Below are positions 1 to 6,392 of a DNA stretch of 14,352 nt, piece by piece. The DNA lies in the NCBI GenBank assembly GCA_002428015.1, contig DIZW01000107.1:51471-65822 (forward strand). The letters are read 5' to 3'. Both the position numbers and the translations under genes were made by a program. Each line of letters begins with the position of its first letter. Positions within the stretch are counted from its first letter, which is position 1. The notes under the pieces are model-generated. The model had not been told where the DNA came from and ran no database searches. It saw nothing but the letters and a program-made list of their open reading frames with translations. Source of the DNA: Oxalobacteraceae bacterium UBA6018. GTDB lineage: Bacteria > Pseudomonadota > Gammaproteobacteria > Burkholderiales > Burkholderiaceae_D.

Positions 1-4
1 CTTT

Positions 5-80
5 TCCCTGATAGCTCAGTTGGTAGAGCGACGGACTGTTAATCCGCAGGTCCCTGGTTCGAGTCCAGGTCGGGGAGCCA
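5..80 (+). tRNA. tRNA-Asn (anticodon GUU)
   Basis: This is a complete 76-nt tRNA. The acceptor stem pairs 5-11 with 70-76 (one T-G wobble), the discriminator is G77, and CCA is encoded at 78-80. The D arm carries AGCTCAGTTGGTAGAGC, the T arm carries GGTTCGAGTCC, and the anticodon GTT lies at 38-40 in the loop between stems GGA and TCC. A GTT anticodon reads AAC and AAU, hence asparagine. It is followed directly by a strong terminator, so it is probably the last gene of its transcript. tRNA genes are common integration targets and an IS256 remnant lies about 110 bases downstream. Confidence 0.97.
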
Positions 81-96
81 GAATTATTGAAGAAAC

Positions 97-127
97 AAGG
101 GCTTGCGTGCGAACGCAAGCCCTTTTT
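97..127 (+). terminator. Rho-independent terminator of tRNA-Asn
   Basis: A perfect 12-bp stem (97-108 with 113-124) is closed by a GNRA-type GCGA tetraloop (109-112), and the T-run extends through 127. Placed 16 bases after the tRNA CCA end, it should terminate the tRNA transcript. Confidence 0.93.
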
Positions 128-189
128 CAATGGTGCTCCCGATCTCCAGCGCCCGGCGCCAAGGAAGGAAACTCCTCTAGTTTGCCAAT

Positions 190-297
190 TTCCTACCTGC
201 CGGGTTTTGACGTAAGTGGCATCGATCCACAGATAGGGCCAATCGCCCTCGATGGGGCCCTGCAGGAATGCTTGCACGCGTTCGACGATCTCAGCTG
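190..297 (-). pseudogene. IS256-family (Mutator-like) transposase remnant
   Basis: The minus strand reads AEIVERVQAFLQGPIEGDWP followed by YLWIDATYVKTRQVG. From memory, this matches the IS256-family transposase core around the first catalytic Asp (the D in YLW[LI]DATYVK). Only about 35 residues are left. Upstream the reading frame runs into the end of the SDR gene, and after TRQVG the resemblance stops, so neither the N-terminal half nor the rest of the DDE domain is present. It is a decayed fragment, not a working element, and no terminal inverted repeats are visible. It ends about 10 bases beyond the SDR stop codon, so this is probably an old insertion or deletion junction. Confidence 0.75.
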
Positions 298-306
298 TAC
301 CTCCAC

Positions 307-1026
307 TTACCACGGGACAGTGCGGCTCATTCGGTCGAGATACTCCAGGCCAGGCTTTGCCCGCTTCGAAAGCAGCGTGTTCACGATGTCTGGTATGGTT
401 TCCTCAAGGCCGAACGGCGCGTCCGGCCCGCCTAGCGCGGTACGAATCCAGCCCGGAGCCAGCAGCAATAGGGCGCGCGACTGTCCGGCATGTCGGGCGG
501 CGTAGCTTCGCATGTATTGGTTCAGAGCCGACTTGCTCCCGCGATAGAGTTCAAACCCACCGTGTGTATTGCTGGCGATACTGGCCTGTCCCGACGACAT
601 GACGCCAATGAGGCCGTCGGGGGGGACAAGATCCTGCAGCGCCTCGACGGTACGCATAGGGCCAAGTGCATTCGTGACCATCACGCGGATGAACTCCTCG
701 GTGGACACTTCACCGATGGTGTCATTCGGATTCGCATTGGCGGTGCCGGCATTCACGAATAGGATGTCGAACACCCGGCCCGACAAGCGGGCGCGCAGTG
801 CTGCGATCTGCTCCTGTTCGCAGATGTCGACGCTCTCGATCTCGACGCGGCCTTGGTTCTCGTCGGCGAGGTCGTGCAGTTGAGTTCGGCCTTCGCACGG
901 ACGCGCCGTGCCTACGATGTTCCATCCTTTTTTCAAAAGCTCGGCGACCATGGCGTGGCCGATGCCACGCGAAGCACCGATCAACAGAATGGTACGGCGA
1001 GGTTCTGGAGCAATGGGATGCGTCAT
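307..1026 (-). CDS. SDR-family NAD(P)-dependent oxidoreductase
   Basis: This 239-aa protein belongs to the classical short-chain dehydrogenase/reductase family, soluble enzymes that oxidise or reduce alcohols and ketones with NAD(P)(H). Visible motifs are the Rossmann glycine motif GASRGIG (17-23), the NAG motif (92-94), the catalytic Ser region MSSGQ (143-147) and the catalytic YRGSK (Y161, K165), followed by PGWIRT. I chose the ATG at 1024-1026 because AAAGGG lies 8 bases upstream; the longer reading to 1104 adds 26 residues before the Rossmann fold. It diverges from a LysR regulator 128 bases away, the usual arrangement for a regulator and its target. The substrate cannot be inferred. The C-terminus abuts the IS256 remnant, so a slight C-terminal change is possible, although the length is normal for the family. 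Confidence 0.92.
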   Translation of the reverse strand: MTHPIAPEPRRTILLIGASRGIGHAMVAELLKKGWNIVGTARPCEGRTQLHDLADENQGRVEIESVDICEQEQIAALRARLSGRVFDILFVNAGTANANPNDTIGEVSTEEFIRVMVTNALGPMRTVEALQDLVPPDGLIGVMSSGQASIASNTHGGFELYRGSKSALNQYMRSYAARHAGQSRALLLLAPGWIRTALGGPDAPFGLEETIPDIVNTLLSKRAKPGLEYLDRMSRTVPW

Positions 1027-1106
1027 CAGTGAAACCCTTTCTAGAGATGGACTAACGTTATTCTGGTAGCAGATCATCGTTTGCGCCAGACGCGTGCCGT
1101 GCAATA

Positions 1107-1127
1107 ATTGAGTGCATGAAACGCAAT
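1107..1127. promoter_or_regulatory. Candidate LysR operator in the SDR/LysR intergenic region
   Basis: There is an interrupted dyad ATTGAGT-N7-ACGCAAT (6 of 7 pairs match) between the divergent SDR and LysR genes, 28 bases before the LysR start. LysR-type regulators usually bind imperfect dyads in such divergent intergenic regions. A centred T-N11-A is not present, so this is a candidate only. Confidence 0.35.
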
Positions 1128-1154
1128 CAATAATCAGTGGGTGGACGACTTCCC

Positions 1155-2084
1155 ATGCAACCCGTGGACTTGAACCTTCTTACCGCACTGGACGTATTGC
1201 TCTCCGAGCGCAGCGTGACAAAGGCAGCGCGCCGACTTGGCTTGAGTCCCTCGGCCATGAGCAGGACGCTTTCCAGGCTGCGAGTGGCTACGGGAGACCA
1301 ACTGCTCGTGCAAGCTGGCAGAACGCTGGTTCCCACCCCGTACGCCGAGCGGCTCGGCGAGCATGTCCATGACCTCGCCCGCAACGCCCGGGCCGTGCTT
1401 CAGCCAATCAGCAGCGCCTTGGATGTTTCCAAGCTGGAACGGACGTTCACGATTCGGGCCAATGACGGCTTCGTCGATCTGATCGGGGCCTCATTGATGG
1501 CAGCGATCACCCAAGCCGCTCCCCGTGTCCGTATCCGGTTCATATCGAAGCCCGACAAGGATGCACAAGCGCTACGGGAGGGCATGATCGACTTGGAGAT
1601 CGGTGTGATTGGAAGCGCAGCACCGGAACTGAAGACACGCTTGCTTTTTCACGATCGGTTCGTTGGCATTTGCCGAACTGGCCACCCACTTTTAACAAGG
1701 CCGGGAGTGACTGCGCAGCGTTATGCCAGCTACCAGCATGTGGTCGTGTCGCGCAAACGCCAATTCTCCGGGCCAGTGGACGCCGCCTTGGACCAGTTGG
1801 GCTTGCGTAGAACCATCGTCATGGTAGTTCCCACCTTCGCTAATGCCGTGCATATCGTGCGTCACTCCGATCTACTCGGGCTTATCCCGCATTCAGGGCT
1901 CGGCAGTGCGTCAAGGAGCGCCTACGCTACCGATGTAGGGCTTGAGCACTTCGAGCTACCTGTACAAACTCCTCGAATAAAAATATCTGCTATTTGGCAT
2001 CCACGCCACCATGCTGACTCGGCCCATCGCTGGCTCCGCGATACAATCTTGGCTGCCTGTAATAACGCACGGCCGATCAATTAA
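1155..2084 (+). CDS. LysR-family transcriptional regulator
   Basis: This 309-aa protein has the LysR layout. An N-terminal winged helix-turn-helix begins MQPVDLNLLTALDVLL, with the recognition helix region around residues 20-43 (SVTKAARRLGLSPSAMSRTL), and then the TPYAERL segment. A periplasmic-binding-protein-like effector domain of about 220 residues follows. I chose the ATG at 1155 because the protein then begins the usual four residues or so before the DLNLL motif and a GGTGGA lies upstream; a GTG at 1137 is possible. It is divergent from the SDR gene and most likely controls that gene and itself. The inducer is unknown. Base composition of this pair looks less GC-rich than the genes after 3400, consistent with acquisition beside the tRNA. 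Confidence 0.93.
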   Translation: MQPVDLNLLTALDVLLSERSVTKAARRLGLSPSAMSRTLSRLRVATGDQLLVQAGRTLVPTPYAERLGEHVHDLARNARAVLQPISSALDVSKLERTFTIRANDGFVDLIGASLMAAITQAAPRVRIRFISKPDKDAQALREGMIDLEIGVIGSAAPELKTRLLFHDRFVGICRTGHPLLTRPGVTAQRYASYQHVVVSRKRQFSGPVDAALDQLGLRRTIVMVVPTFANAVHIVRHSDLLGLIPHSGLGSASRSAYATDVGLEHFELPVQTPRIKISAIWHPRHHADSAHRWLRDTILAACNNARPIN

Positions 2085-2289
2085 TAGAGGGCCCCCCGCG
2101 CCCGCGCAATTTCCCATGGCACCTCGCCGCCGCGGCGATCTGCTGCCCCAACCTTTACTCGGGACGCGTCATCCGCCCAAACATGGCGGCAGCGGCGAAC
2201 AAGGTCCCGAACGCGCTGCCGGATGCGATTCGATCCGAATTCATTGTCGCTGTTTTTGACCGCTGTTTCAGGCTAGGTGCAGGTTAACG

Positions 2290-2362
2290 AAAAAAGCTCC
2301 CTTCACGTTTCGCACCGCATGCCAGCCGAGGCTGAACGCACTGTATTGAACGTGAAGGGAGC
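2290..2362 (-). terminator. Terminator of the KGG-protein gene, long-loop hairpin
   Basis: A perfect 14-bp inverted repeat pairs 2296-2309 with 2349-2362, with a 39-nt loop. On the minus strand it is followed by six T residues (A2290-2295 on plus). It lies 48 bases beyond the KGG gene stop, in the right orientation to end that transcript. The loop holds a small inner stem (CAGC/GCTG). The long loop is unusual for a simple terminator, so a small RNA ending here is an alternative. The rest of the gene-free stretch 2085-2409 shows nothing else convincing. Confidence 0.7.
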
Positions 2363-2409
2363 ATTCGCTCGGCACGCCGGTCAATGCCGGCCCGCGTCAC
2401 GGGTGGCGC

Positions 2410-2637
2410 TTAACGCTTGTTGTCGTTCTTATGGCTCTGACGGCCGGCCTCGGCATGCTGCTCCGGCGTGCCGCCGCGGGTGCCCGAACCGGAACCCGAG
2501 CCCGAACCCGAGCCTTGCGAGCCCGACTGGCGGCTGTCCGAGTTGGCGTCGTTCTTGTGGCTTTGACGGCCGGCTTCTGCGTGTTGCTCTGGGGTGCCGC
2601 CTTGCGTGCTCTTGCCTGATTTGTCGTTGCTTGCCAT
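2410..2637 (-). CDS. KGG-repeat stress-induced small protein
   Basis: This is a 75-aa very hydrophilic protein with two identical 18-residue repeats, GGTPEQHAEAGRQSHKND, at 13-30 and 55-72. They are joined by a Ser/Gly linker (SGSQGSGSGSGSGSG, about 38-52). The repeat is the KGG type (stress-induced bacterial acidophilic repeat) found in general-stress proteins such as YciG-like proteins and fungal Con-10. Such proteins are probably disordered and protect cells in desiccation or stationary phase; their molecular action is not settled. The start is secure, with AAGGAGAT six bases upstream of the ATG. The two repeats differ at 8 of 54 nucleotides yet encode the same residues, so the gene is under selection for its protein sequence. 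A terminator follows at 2290-2362. Confidence 0.88.
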   Translation of the reverse strand: MASNDKSGKSTQGGTPEQHAEAGRQSHKNDANSDSRQSGSQGSGSGSGSGSGTRGGTPEQHAEAGRQSHKNDNKR

Positions 2638-2723
2638 GATGATCTCCTTAACAGGTTGACTTGCGGTTTAACTGTCGATGCCCCCGGTGGTGAGTGCGTC
2701 GATCAGGAGGCCTCATCATGGCC

Positions 2724-2939
2724 TCATTGCCGAGTGCGCAATATCGGACACATTTCCCAGGCAATGTAAGAAGGCTCTCCGTTGCGACGTAGGACTTCAT
2801 CCGTAATTTCCGCAATACATTGGCGAAAATAAAGCAACTTCGCGTATCGTGCAGAATGTGGTGGCACCAGCCTGTGTTCGATGCGGCCATCGTGCGGAAC
2901 GAACAGCGCGGAAGTTGATGATGTGCTCAGGCGCGCCAT
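2724..2939 (-). CDS. Small hypothetical protein (doubtful)
   Basis: This 71-aa reading frame, MARLSTSSTSALFVPHDGRI onward, ends with a segment of protein-like composition (LLYFRQCIAEITDEVLRRNG). It lies on the same strand as, and 70 bases downstream of, the 89-aa hypothetical gene, and could share its promoter. No good ribosome binding site is visible before this ATG or before the GTG at 2966, and I recognise no family. An overlapping frame at 2648-2890 on the same strand looks less protein-like. It is listed as a possible gene only. Confidence 0.3.
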   Translation of the reverse strand: MARLSTSSTSALFVPHDGRIEHRLVPPHSARYAKLLYFRQCIAEITDEVLRRNGEPSYIAWEMCPILRTRQ

Positions 2940-3009
2940 GCGCCGGGGCAGGAACAGGCGCGGCACGACCGTCGGCCGGTGTGCGGCAACGGCTTGGTTC
3001 GGCCCACCG

Positions 3010-3279
3010 TCACATGGCCGGGTCAGTTTGGCGCGCTTGTGGGTGCAGTTGCGCCATGCGCATCGTATGGCGTTCCCAGTCGGTTAGGCGGCGCTGGCCG
3101 TCTTGCGCCATGACCCGGTTCGCCACTGCGGGCGTGATGTCGTTCGCGGTGAAGAAAGCCCAGGCCACGCTGTCGCCCAGTGTGCGGCGATACGTGACCC
3201 CGAGGTCGACCAGGATCGACTGGCCACGATTCTCCTCGCGGCGGCGTTCGGGCCGCTGCGGCATGTCCGGCATATCCAT
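3010..3279 (-). CDS. Conserved-looking hypothetical protein, 89 aa
   Basis: This small soluble protein begins with a charged, probably flexible tail (residues 1-20, RPERRREENRGQS). A compact segment follows, ILVDLGVTYRRTLGDSVAWA, then FFTANDITPAVANRVM. There are no membrane segments or cysteines. I do not recognise a named family, although similar short proteins seem familiar from Oxalobacteraceae. Support for a real gene comes from the composition, an AAGAGAT-type ribosome site a few bases before the ATG, and a well-spaced promoter at 3323-3351. The plus-strand frame over the same stretch (2849-3286) is arginine/cysteine rich and is a shadow. A second ATG two codons in is an equally possible start. 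Confidence 0.6.
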   Translation of the reverse strand: MDMPDMPQRPERRREENRGQSILVDLGVTYRRTLGDSVAWAFFTANDITPAVANRVMAQDGQRRLTDWERHTMRMAQLHPQARQTDPAM

Positions 3280-3322
3280 TTTGTGATCTCTTGCCTTGTT
3301 TTATTTATCGGCGCGGACTTCC

Positions 3323-3351
3323 TTTATAGGCTCGCGTTCACGCTAATTCAA
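3323..3351 (-). promoter_or_regulatory. Sigma-70 type promoter of the 89-aa gene
   Basis: On the minus strand, TTGAAT (plus 3346-3351) is separated by exactly 17 bases from TATAAA (plus 3323-3328). The -10 box ends 43 bases before the start codon at 3279. Confidence 0.6.
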
Positions 3352-3435
3352 ATTGGATTTTTATGCTGCCGGATGAGTATTGATAGCTAGTAGACAGTTT
3401 GTAAAGGCAGCTTCATAACGACATGTGCCGCTCGG

Positions 3436-4740
3436 CTACAACGCGTACAGCAGGGCCGCGATGCGGTCGTACAGCGGATATACACGCGGCCCGGATTTGG
3501 GCCAGCCGATCAGGTCGAAGTGATCGAAGGTGCGGTAGGTACCGAGGAAGTTCCAGGTGCCGCGCACGGGCTGGCCGCGCGGCGAGCGCATGCTGACGGT
3601 GTTGACCACGCCATCGTTGGGAAACCAGCTGCTGTCGACCTTGACCCGGCCCGGCGCCGACTGGGTGTAGGAGCCCAGTCCGCGCCGTCCGAGCGAGGGC
3701 ACGATCCACTCGCCGGCGTAGGGCTTGGTCAGCGGCGCCATGTCGCGCCGCGGGTACTGGTAGGCATGCTGCTGGATGGGCGCGATCAGGCGGTCGGTGT
3801 TGTTGCAGCAGATCGCCCCCGCTTCCGTGGCCACGTTGGCGACCGAGAAGTAATGCACGGATGGCGAGGTGTGGACCCAGGCATTGAATTCCTGGGCCCC
3901 GTCCGGGCTCATCTCGTACTGCGCCGAGTCGAAATTCTCCAGGTTCCAGAACGGCGCGGCCAGCGCGCGCTCGTGAAAGCTCAAGGCGCCTTCGGCCGGC
4001 TTGGGCGCGATGCCGAACTGCTCCAGGCCGAGTTCGTAGGTGGGCGCGCTCGGGCGGCTGGCCTTGGCCATGGCCGCCACCCCGCTGGCCAGTTCGGCGA
4101 TCTTGGGCGCGAAGTCGCCGACGGCGTCGCGCAGACTGGTGCCGTCGTGGGGCGCGGCCAGGGTGGTGGCGCTGATCACCCAGCCGACCTTGCCGCCGGT
4201 GTAGAGCGCGCCGCCGCCTTCATCGCCCTCGGGCGAGCCGTTTTCCAGCAGCTCGATCAGGGCGCGCACGGTTTGCCCGCCCTGGCTGTGCGAGAGCAGG
4301 TGGATGGGGTGCTGGGCGTCCCATTGCGGGTACAGGGCGAGCGGATAGTTGTGCGGATTGTCGGCCGGGTCGGCGGCCCAGCATTTGCCTTCCGGCTGGC
4401 GCACCGCGCCGAAGCGGGCGAAACGGGCGCTGTGGATCGCGCCGTAGTCGACGCAGCCGCCCTTGATCTGGTAGAACAGTTCGGCGGCGCGGTCCCAGCT
4501 GGAACTGACCGGGCCGACCGACGAGGCCCACACCGGATGCTTGCCGCCGGCGCGCATGTGGCCGACGATATCGTCGAACCCGCCCCAGTATTTGAAGCCG
4601 GTCTCGGCGTACTGGTCCGGTCCGAAACCGAGGAAACCGTGCACCAGCACGATCGGATAGTTATTGGCGGCGTGCGCGCTGTGGCAGCAGGCCAGGACGG
4701 CGGCGGCGAGCGCCGGTTTGAAGCGGAAGCGTGGCGGCAT
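3436..4740 (-). CDS. Secreted triacylglycerol lipase, family I.5-like
   Basis: This 434-aa secreted lipase hydrolyses ester bonds of acylglycerols. A signal peptide of about 24 residues ends in SAHA|ANN. The mature protein begins PIVLVHGFLGFG (oxyanion-hole HG motif), then FKYWGG and SSSWDRA, which closely resemble the Geobacillus/Staphylococcus lipases. The nucleophile is Ser152 in SHSQGGQT; the first Gly of GxSxG is replaced, as is usual in this group (Ala there, Ser here). The acid is Asp376 in NDGVVNTVSM and the base is His407 in FDHFDLIG. Of the zinc ligands known in Geobacillus L1 lipase (D61, H81, H87, D238), D83, H103 and D271 here appear equivalent, but the second His is Phe107 with a two-residue deletion. 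The gene stands 95 bases downstream of another hydrolase on the same strand. Two palindromes lie in that gap. Confidence 0.92.
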   Translation of the reverse strand: MPPRFRFKPALAAAVLACCHSAHAANNYPIVLVHGFLGFGPDQYAETGFKYWGGFDDIVGHMRAGGKHPVWASSVGPVSSSWDRAAELFYQIKGGCVDYGAIHSARFARFGAVRQPEGKCWAADPADNPHNYPLALYPQWDAQHPIHLLSHSQGGQTVRALIELLENGSPEGDEGGGALYTGGKVGWVISATTLAAPHDGTSLRDAVGDFAPKIAELASGVAAMAKASRPSAPTYELGLEQFGIAPKPAEGALSFHERALAAPFWNLENFDSAQYEMSPDGAQEFNAWVHTSPSVHYFSVANVATEAGAICCNNTDRLIAPIQQHAYQYPRRDMAPLTKPYAGEWIVPSLGRRGLGSYTQSAPGRVKVDSSWFPNDGVVNTVSMRSPRGQPVRGTWNFLGTYRTFDHFDLIGWPKSGPRVYPLYDRIAALLYAL

Positions 4741-4754
4741 GAGGTGACCCCGGT

Positions 4755-4784
4755 TGCAATAATTGCATTATTGTGCCTCACAAT
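4755..4784. promoter_or_regulatory. Two adjacent palindromes upstream of the lipase gene
   Basis: TGCAATAATTGCA (4755-4767) and ATTGTGCCTCACAAT (4770-4784) are both perfect dyads (6-bp arms, spacers of 1 and 3) separated by two bases, 14-44 bases before the lipase start. They could be operators for one regulator. The second could also act as a weak hairpin after the upstream hydrolase gene, but no T-run follows. Confidence 0.4.
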
Positions 4785-4835
4785 CCGGGGCCGCGTTTTG
4801 AAGCACGCTAGGTTTCGATGAGATGGCGCGCGCGC

Positions 4836-6227
4836 TCAATACATTGCTGTTGCGGCATTACTACCGACCGCGCTGGTGTTGCTGGAATCGGCCGTTCGTT
4901 GCGGCGCGGCCGCGCCCGGGGCGGCCTTGGCGCCGGCGCTGTCGCCTGTCTTGGCGTCGGCCAGCGTGTCGCCTTTCCACACCACGCCGTCGTCGACCGA
5001 GTACAGCTGGCATGGCTGGTCGCTCTTGCTGGCGCAGGTGGCCAGCGCGCGCGCGTCCGGATCTTCGCCTTCCTCGGCCCAGCACCAGGCGCCGCTGGAC
5101 GAAACGGCGAATGCGCGCGGGGTCATCTTGTCGAGATACTCGCGGTAGGCGGCGCGGCCGTGCTCGCCGAGAAAAGGCACGGCGCCGACGTCGTCCAGGC
5201 GCGCGAAATTGGTTTTCGGGATGATCGGCGCGCTGGCGACGGCCACCACTTCAGCGGTCGGCATGTCGACCTGCTTGAGGAAGCGTTCGACCTCGGTCCA
5301 CCATACTTTTTCGCCGTCGCGGCTGGCCAGCATGCCGTGCGCGTCGCGCTTGAAAGCGCCGTACTCGACCAGCCGCGCGTGGCCGCCGGCCTTGGTGAAC
5401 GCCGCATGCATGCGGGTGGCCAAATCGGGGCCGAACAGCGAATCGTTGGCGCCGTACATCCACAGGCTGGCGATGCGGTTGTTGGCGCCGTAGGACGCGA
5501 ACGCCTGCATCAGCTCGCCACGCCAGTCGCAATGGTTGCCGTCGTCGCGCAGGCCGCCGGCGAAATTGATCAGGCCGCGCACGCCGGGCACGGCCTGGGT
5601 GCCCAGCGCGATGGTGGCCAGGCCGCCGTAGGACTGGCCGGCCACGATGATGCGGCTGGCGTCCACCCACGGTTGTGTGCGCGCGTATTCGATGGTGTCG
5701 AGCACGTCGTTGGCCTGGGCATAGCCGTTGGCGGTCATGTCGCAGCCGTGGTCGGCGTATTTTCCGGTCGATTCCGCGAAGCCCTGGCGCATCGGCACCA
5801 TCACCGCGTAGCCGCGTTTGACGAAGGCGGTGGCCATGTAGATGAAGCGGTCGCGCGCCTGGGCGTGCGGTTCACCGGCGTCCTTGCCGTGGTTGATCAC
5901 CAGCAGCGGGAACGGCCCCGGTCCGTTTGGACGGAACACCGTAGTCTCCAGCCGCGCCCGGTAATGGACGCCGGCCGGCACCATCAGCACTTGCTCGTTG
6001 AGACGGAAATCGACGGGCAACTCTTGTTCAACAGCTAACGCCGGCAGCAGCGCCAGACAGACGACGATGGTGGAGGCGAGGGCGCGCGCATGGGCGCGGG
6101 CATGGGACAGAGCGGTAGCGATGATGGGCTCCCGGTGAGGAGATTGCCGACAGGAATAGAATGATTCTAAGCACGACAATTTTCCTCGGCAATACACGAA
6201 TGCTAATTTCGTGAGGGTTTCCATCAA
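4836..6227 (-). CDS. Secreted alpha/beta hydrolase (dienelactone-hydrolase-like) with C-terminal extension
   Basis: This alpha/beta-hydrolase carries a full triad: nucleophile Ser199 in GQSYGG, Asp262 in YGANDSLFG and His297 in DAHGML (numbered from 6227). The oxyanion-region INHGKD is at 111-116. A hydrophobic segment STIVVCLALLPALA (52-65) followed by VEQ looks like a signal peptide, so the enzyme is probably exported. After the catalytic domain comes a segment of about 70 residues (MTPRAFAVSSSGAWCWAEEG and on to CQLYSVDDGVVW) which I recall as a separate small domain in several Burkholderiales proteins. An Ala/Ser/Thr-rich tail (about 423-463) ends the protein. The start is uncertain: the longest frame begins at a TTG (6227) with no ribosome site, and the next starts are ATG 6224, GTG 6197 and TTG 6179. 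No ATG, GTG or TTG lies close to the signal peptide. The substrate is unknown. Confidence 0.82.
   Translation of the reverse strand: MMETLTKLAFVYCRGKLSCLESFYSCRQSPHREPIIATALSHARAHARALASTIVVCLALLPALAVEQELPVDFRLNEQVLMVPAGVHYRARLETTVFRPNGPGPFPLLVINHGKDAGEPHAQARDRFIYMATAFVKRGYAVMVPMRQGFAESTGKYADHGCDMTANGYAQANDVLDTIEYARTQPWVDASRIIVAGQSYGGLATIALGTQAVPGVRGLINFAGGLRDDGNHCDWRGELMQAFASYGANNRIASLWMYGANDSLFGPDLATRMHAAFTKAGGHARLVEYGAFKRDAHGMLASRDGEKVWWTEVERFLKQVDMPTAEVVAVASAPIIPKTNFARLDDVGAVPFLGEHGRAAYREYLDKMTPRAFAVSSSGAWCWAEEGEDPDARALATCASKSDQPCQLYSVDDGVVWKGDTLADAKTGDSAGAKAAPGAAAPQRTADSSNTSAVGSNAATAMY
6164..6192 (-). promoter_or_regulatory. Possible promoter inside the 5' end of the hydrolase frame
   Basis: On the minus strand, TTGCCG (plus 6187-6192) and TAGAAT (plus 6164-6169) are spaced by exactly 17 bases. 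If this promoter is used, the transcript starts near 6157, downstream of every normal start codon of the hydrolase frame. That conflicts with the longer gene models. Confidence 0.35.
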
Positions 6228-6392
6228 ATAAAAATATTTGTCGCACTATTCGCTTGGCAAGGCGTCAATGACTGGGGGCAAAGTGGCGCGCCATGCGCGG
6301 GCGATCTCCTACAATTTGCGGGAAGCCAGGGCCGGCGGGCGACTTCCGGACGAGGCCGTCGTCCAATGCCGAGCCGGCAAAAGGAGAACGCC

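Noticed and set aside
2155..2244. 29-residue minus-strand frame MNSDRIASGSAFGTLFAAAA ending in MFGRMTRPE
   Set aside because: The end looks a little like the C-terminus of a membrane protein, but there is no ribosome site, no promoter after the terminator at 2290 and no recognisable family. It could be a gene relic; not supportable.
3520..4821. 433-residue plus-strand frame opposite the lipase
   Set aside because: It has Val/Gly/Arg-rich shadow composition without motifs, while the minus strand encodes a full lipase with signal peptide and triad.
4818..6038. 406-residue plus-strand frame opposite the alpha/beta hydrolase
   Set aside because: It has shadow composition (Gly, Val, Ala, His runs) and no motifs; the hydrolase on the other strand has a complete catalytic triad.
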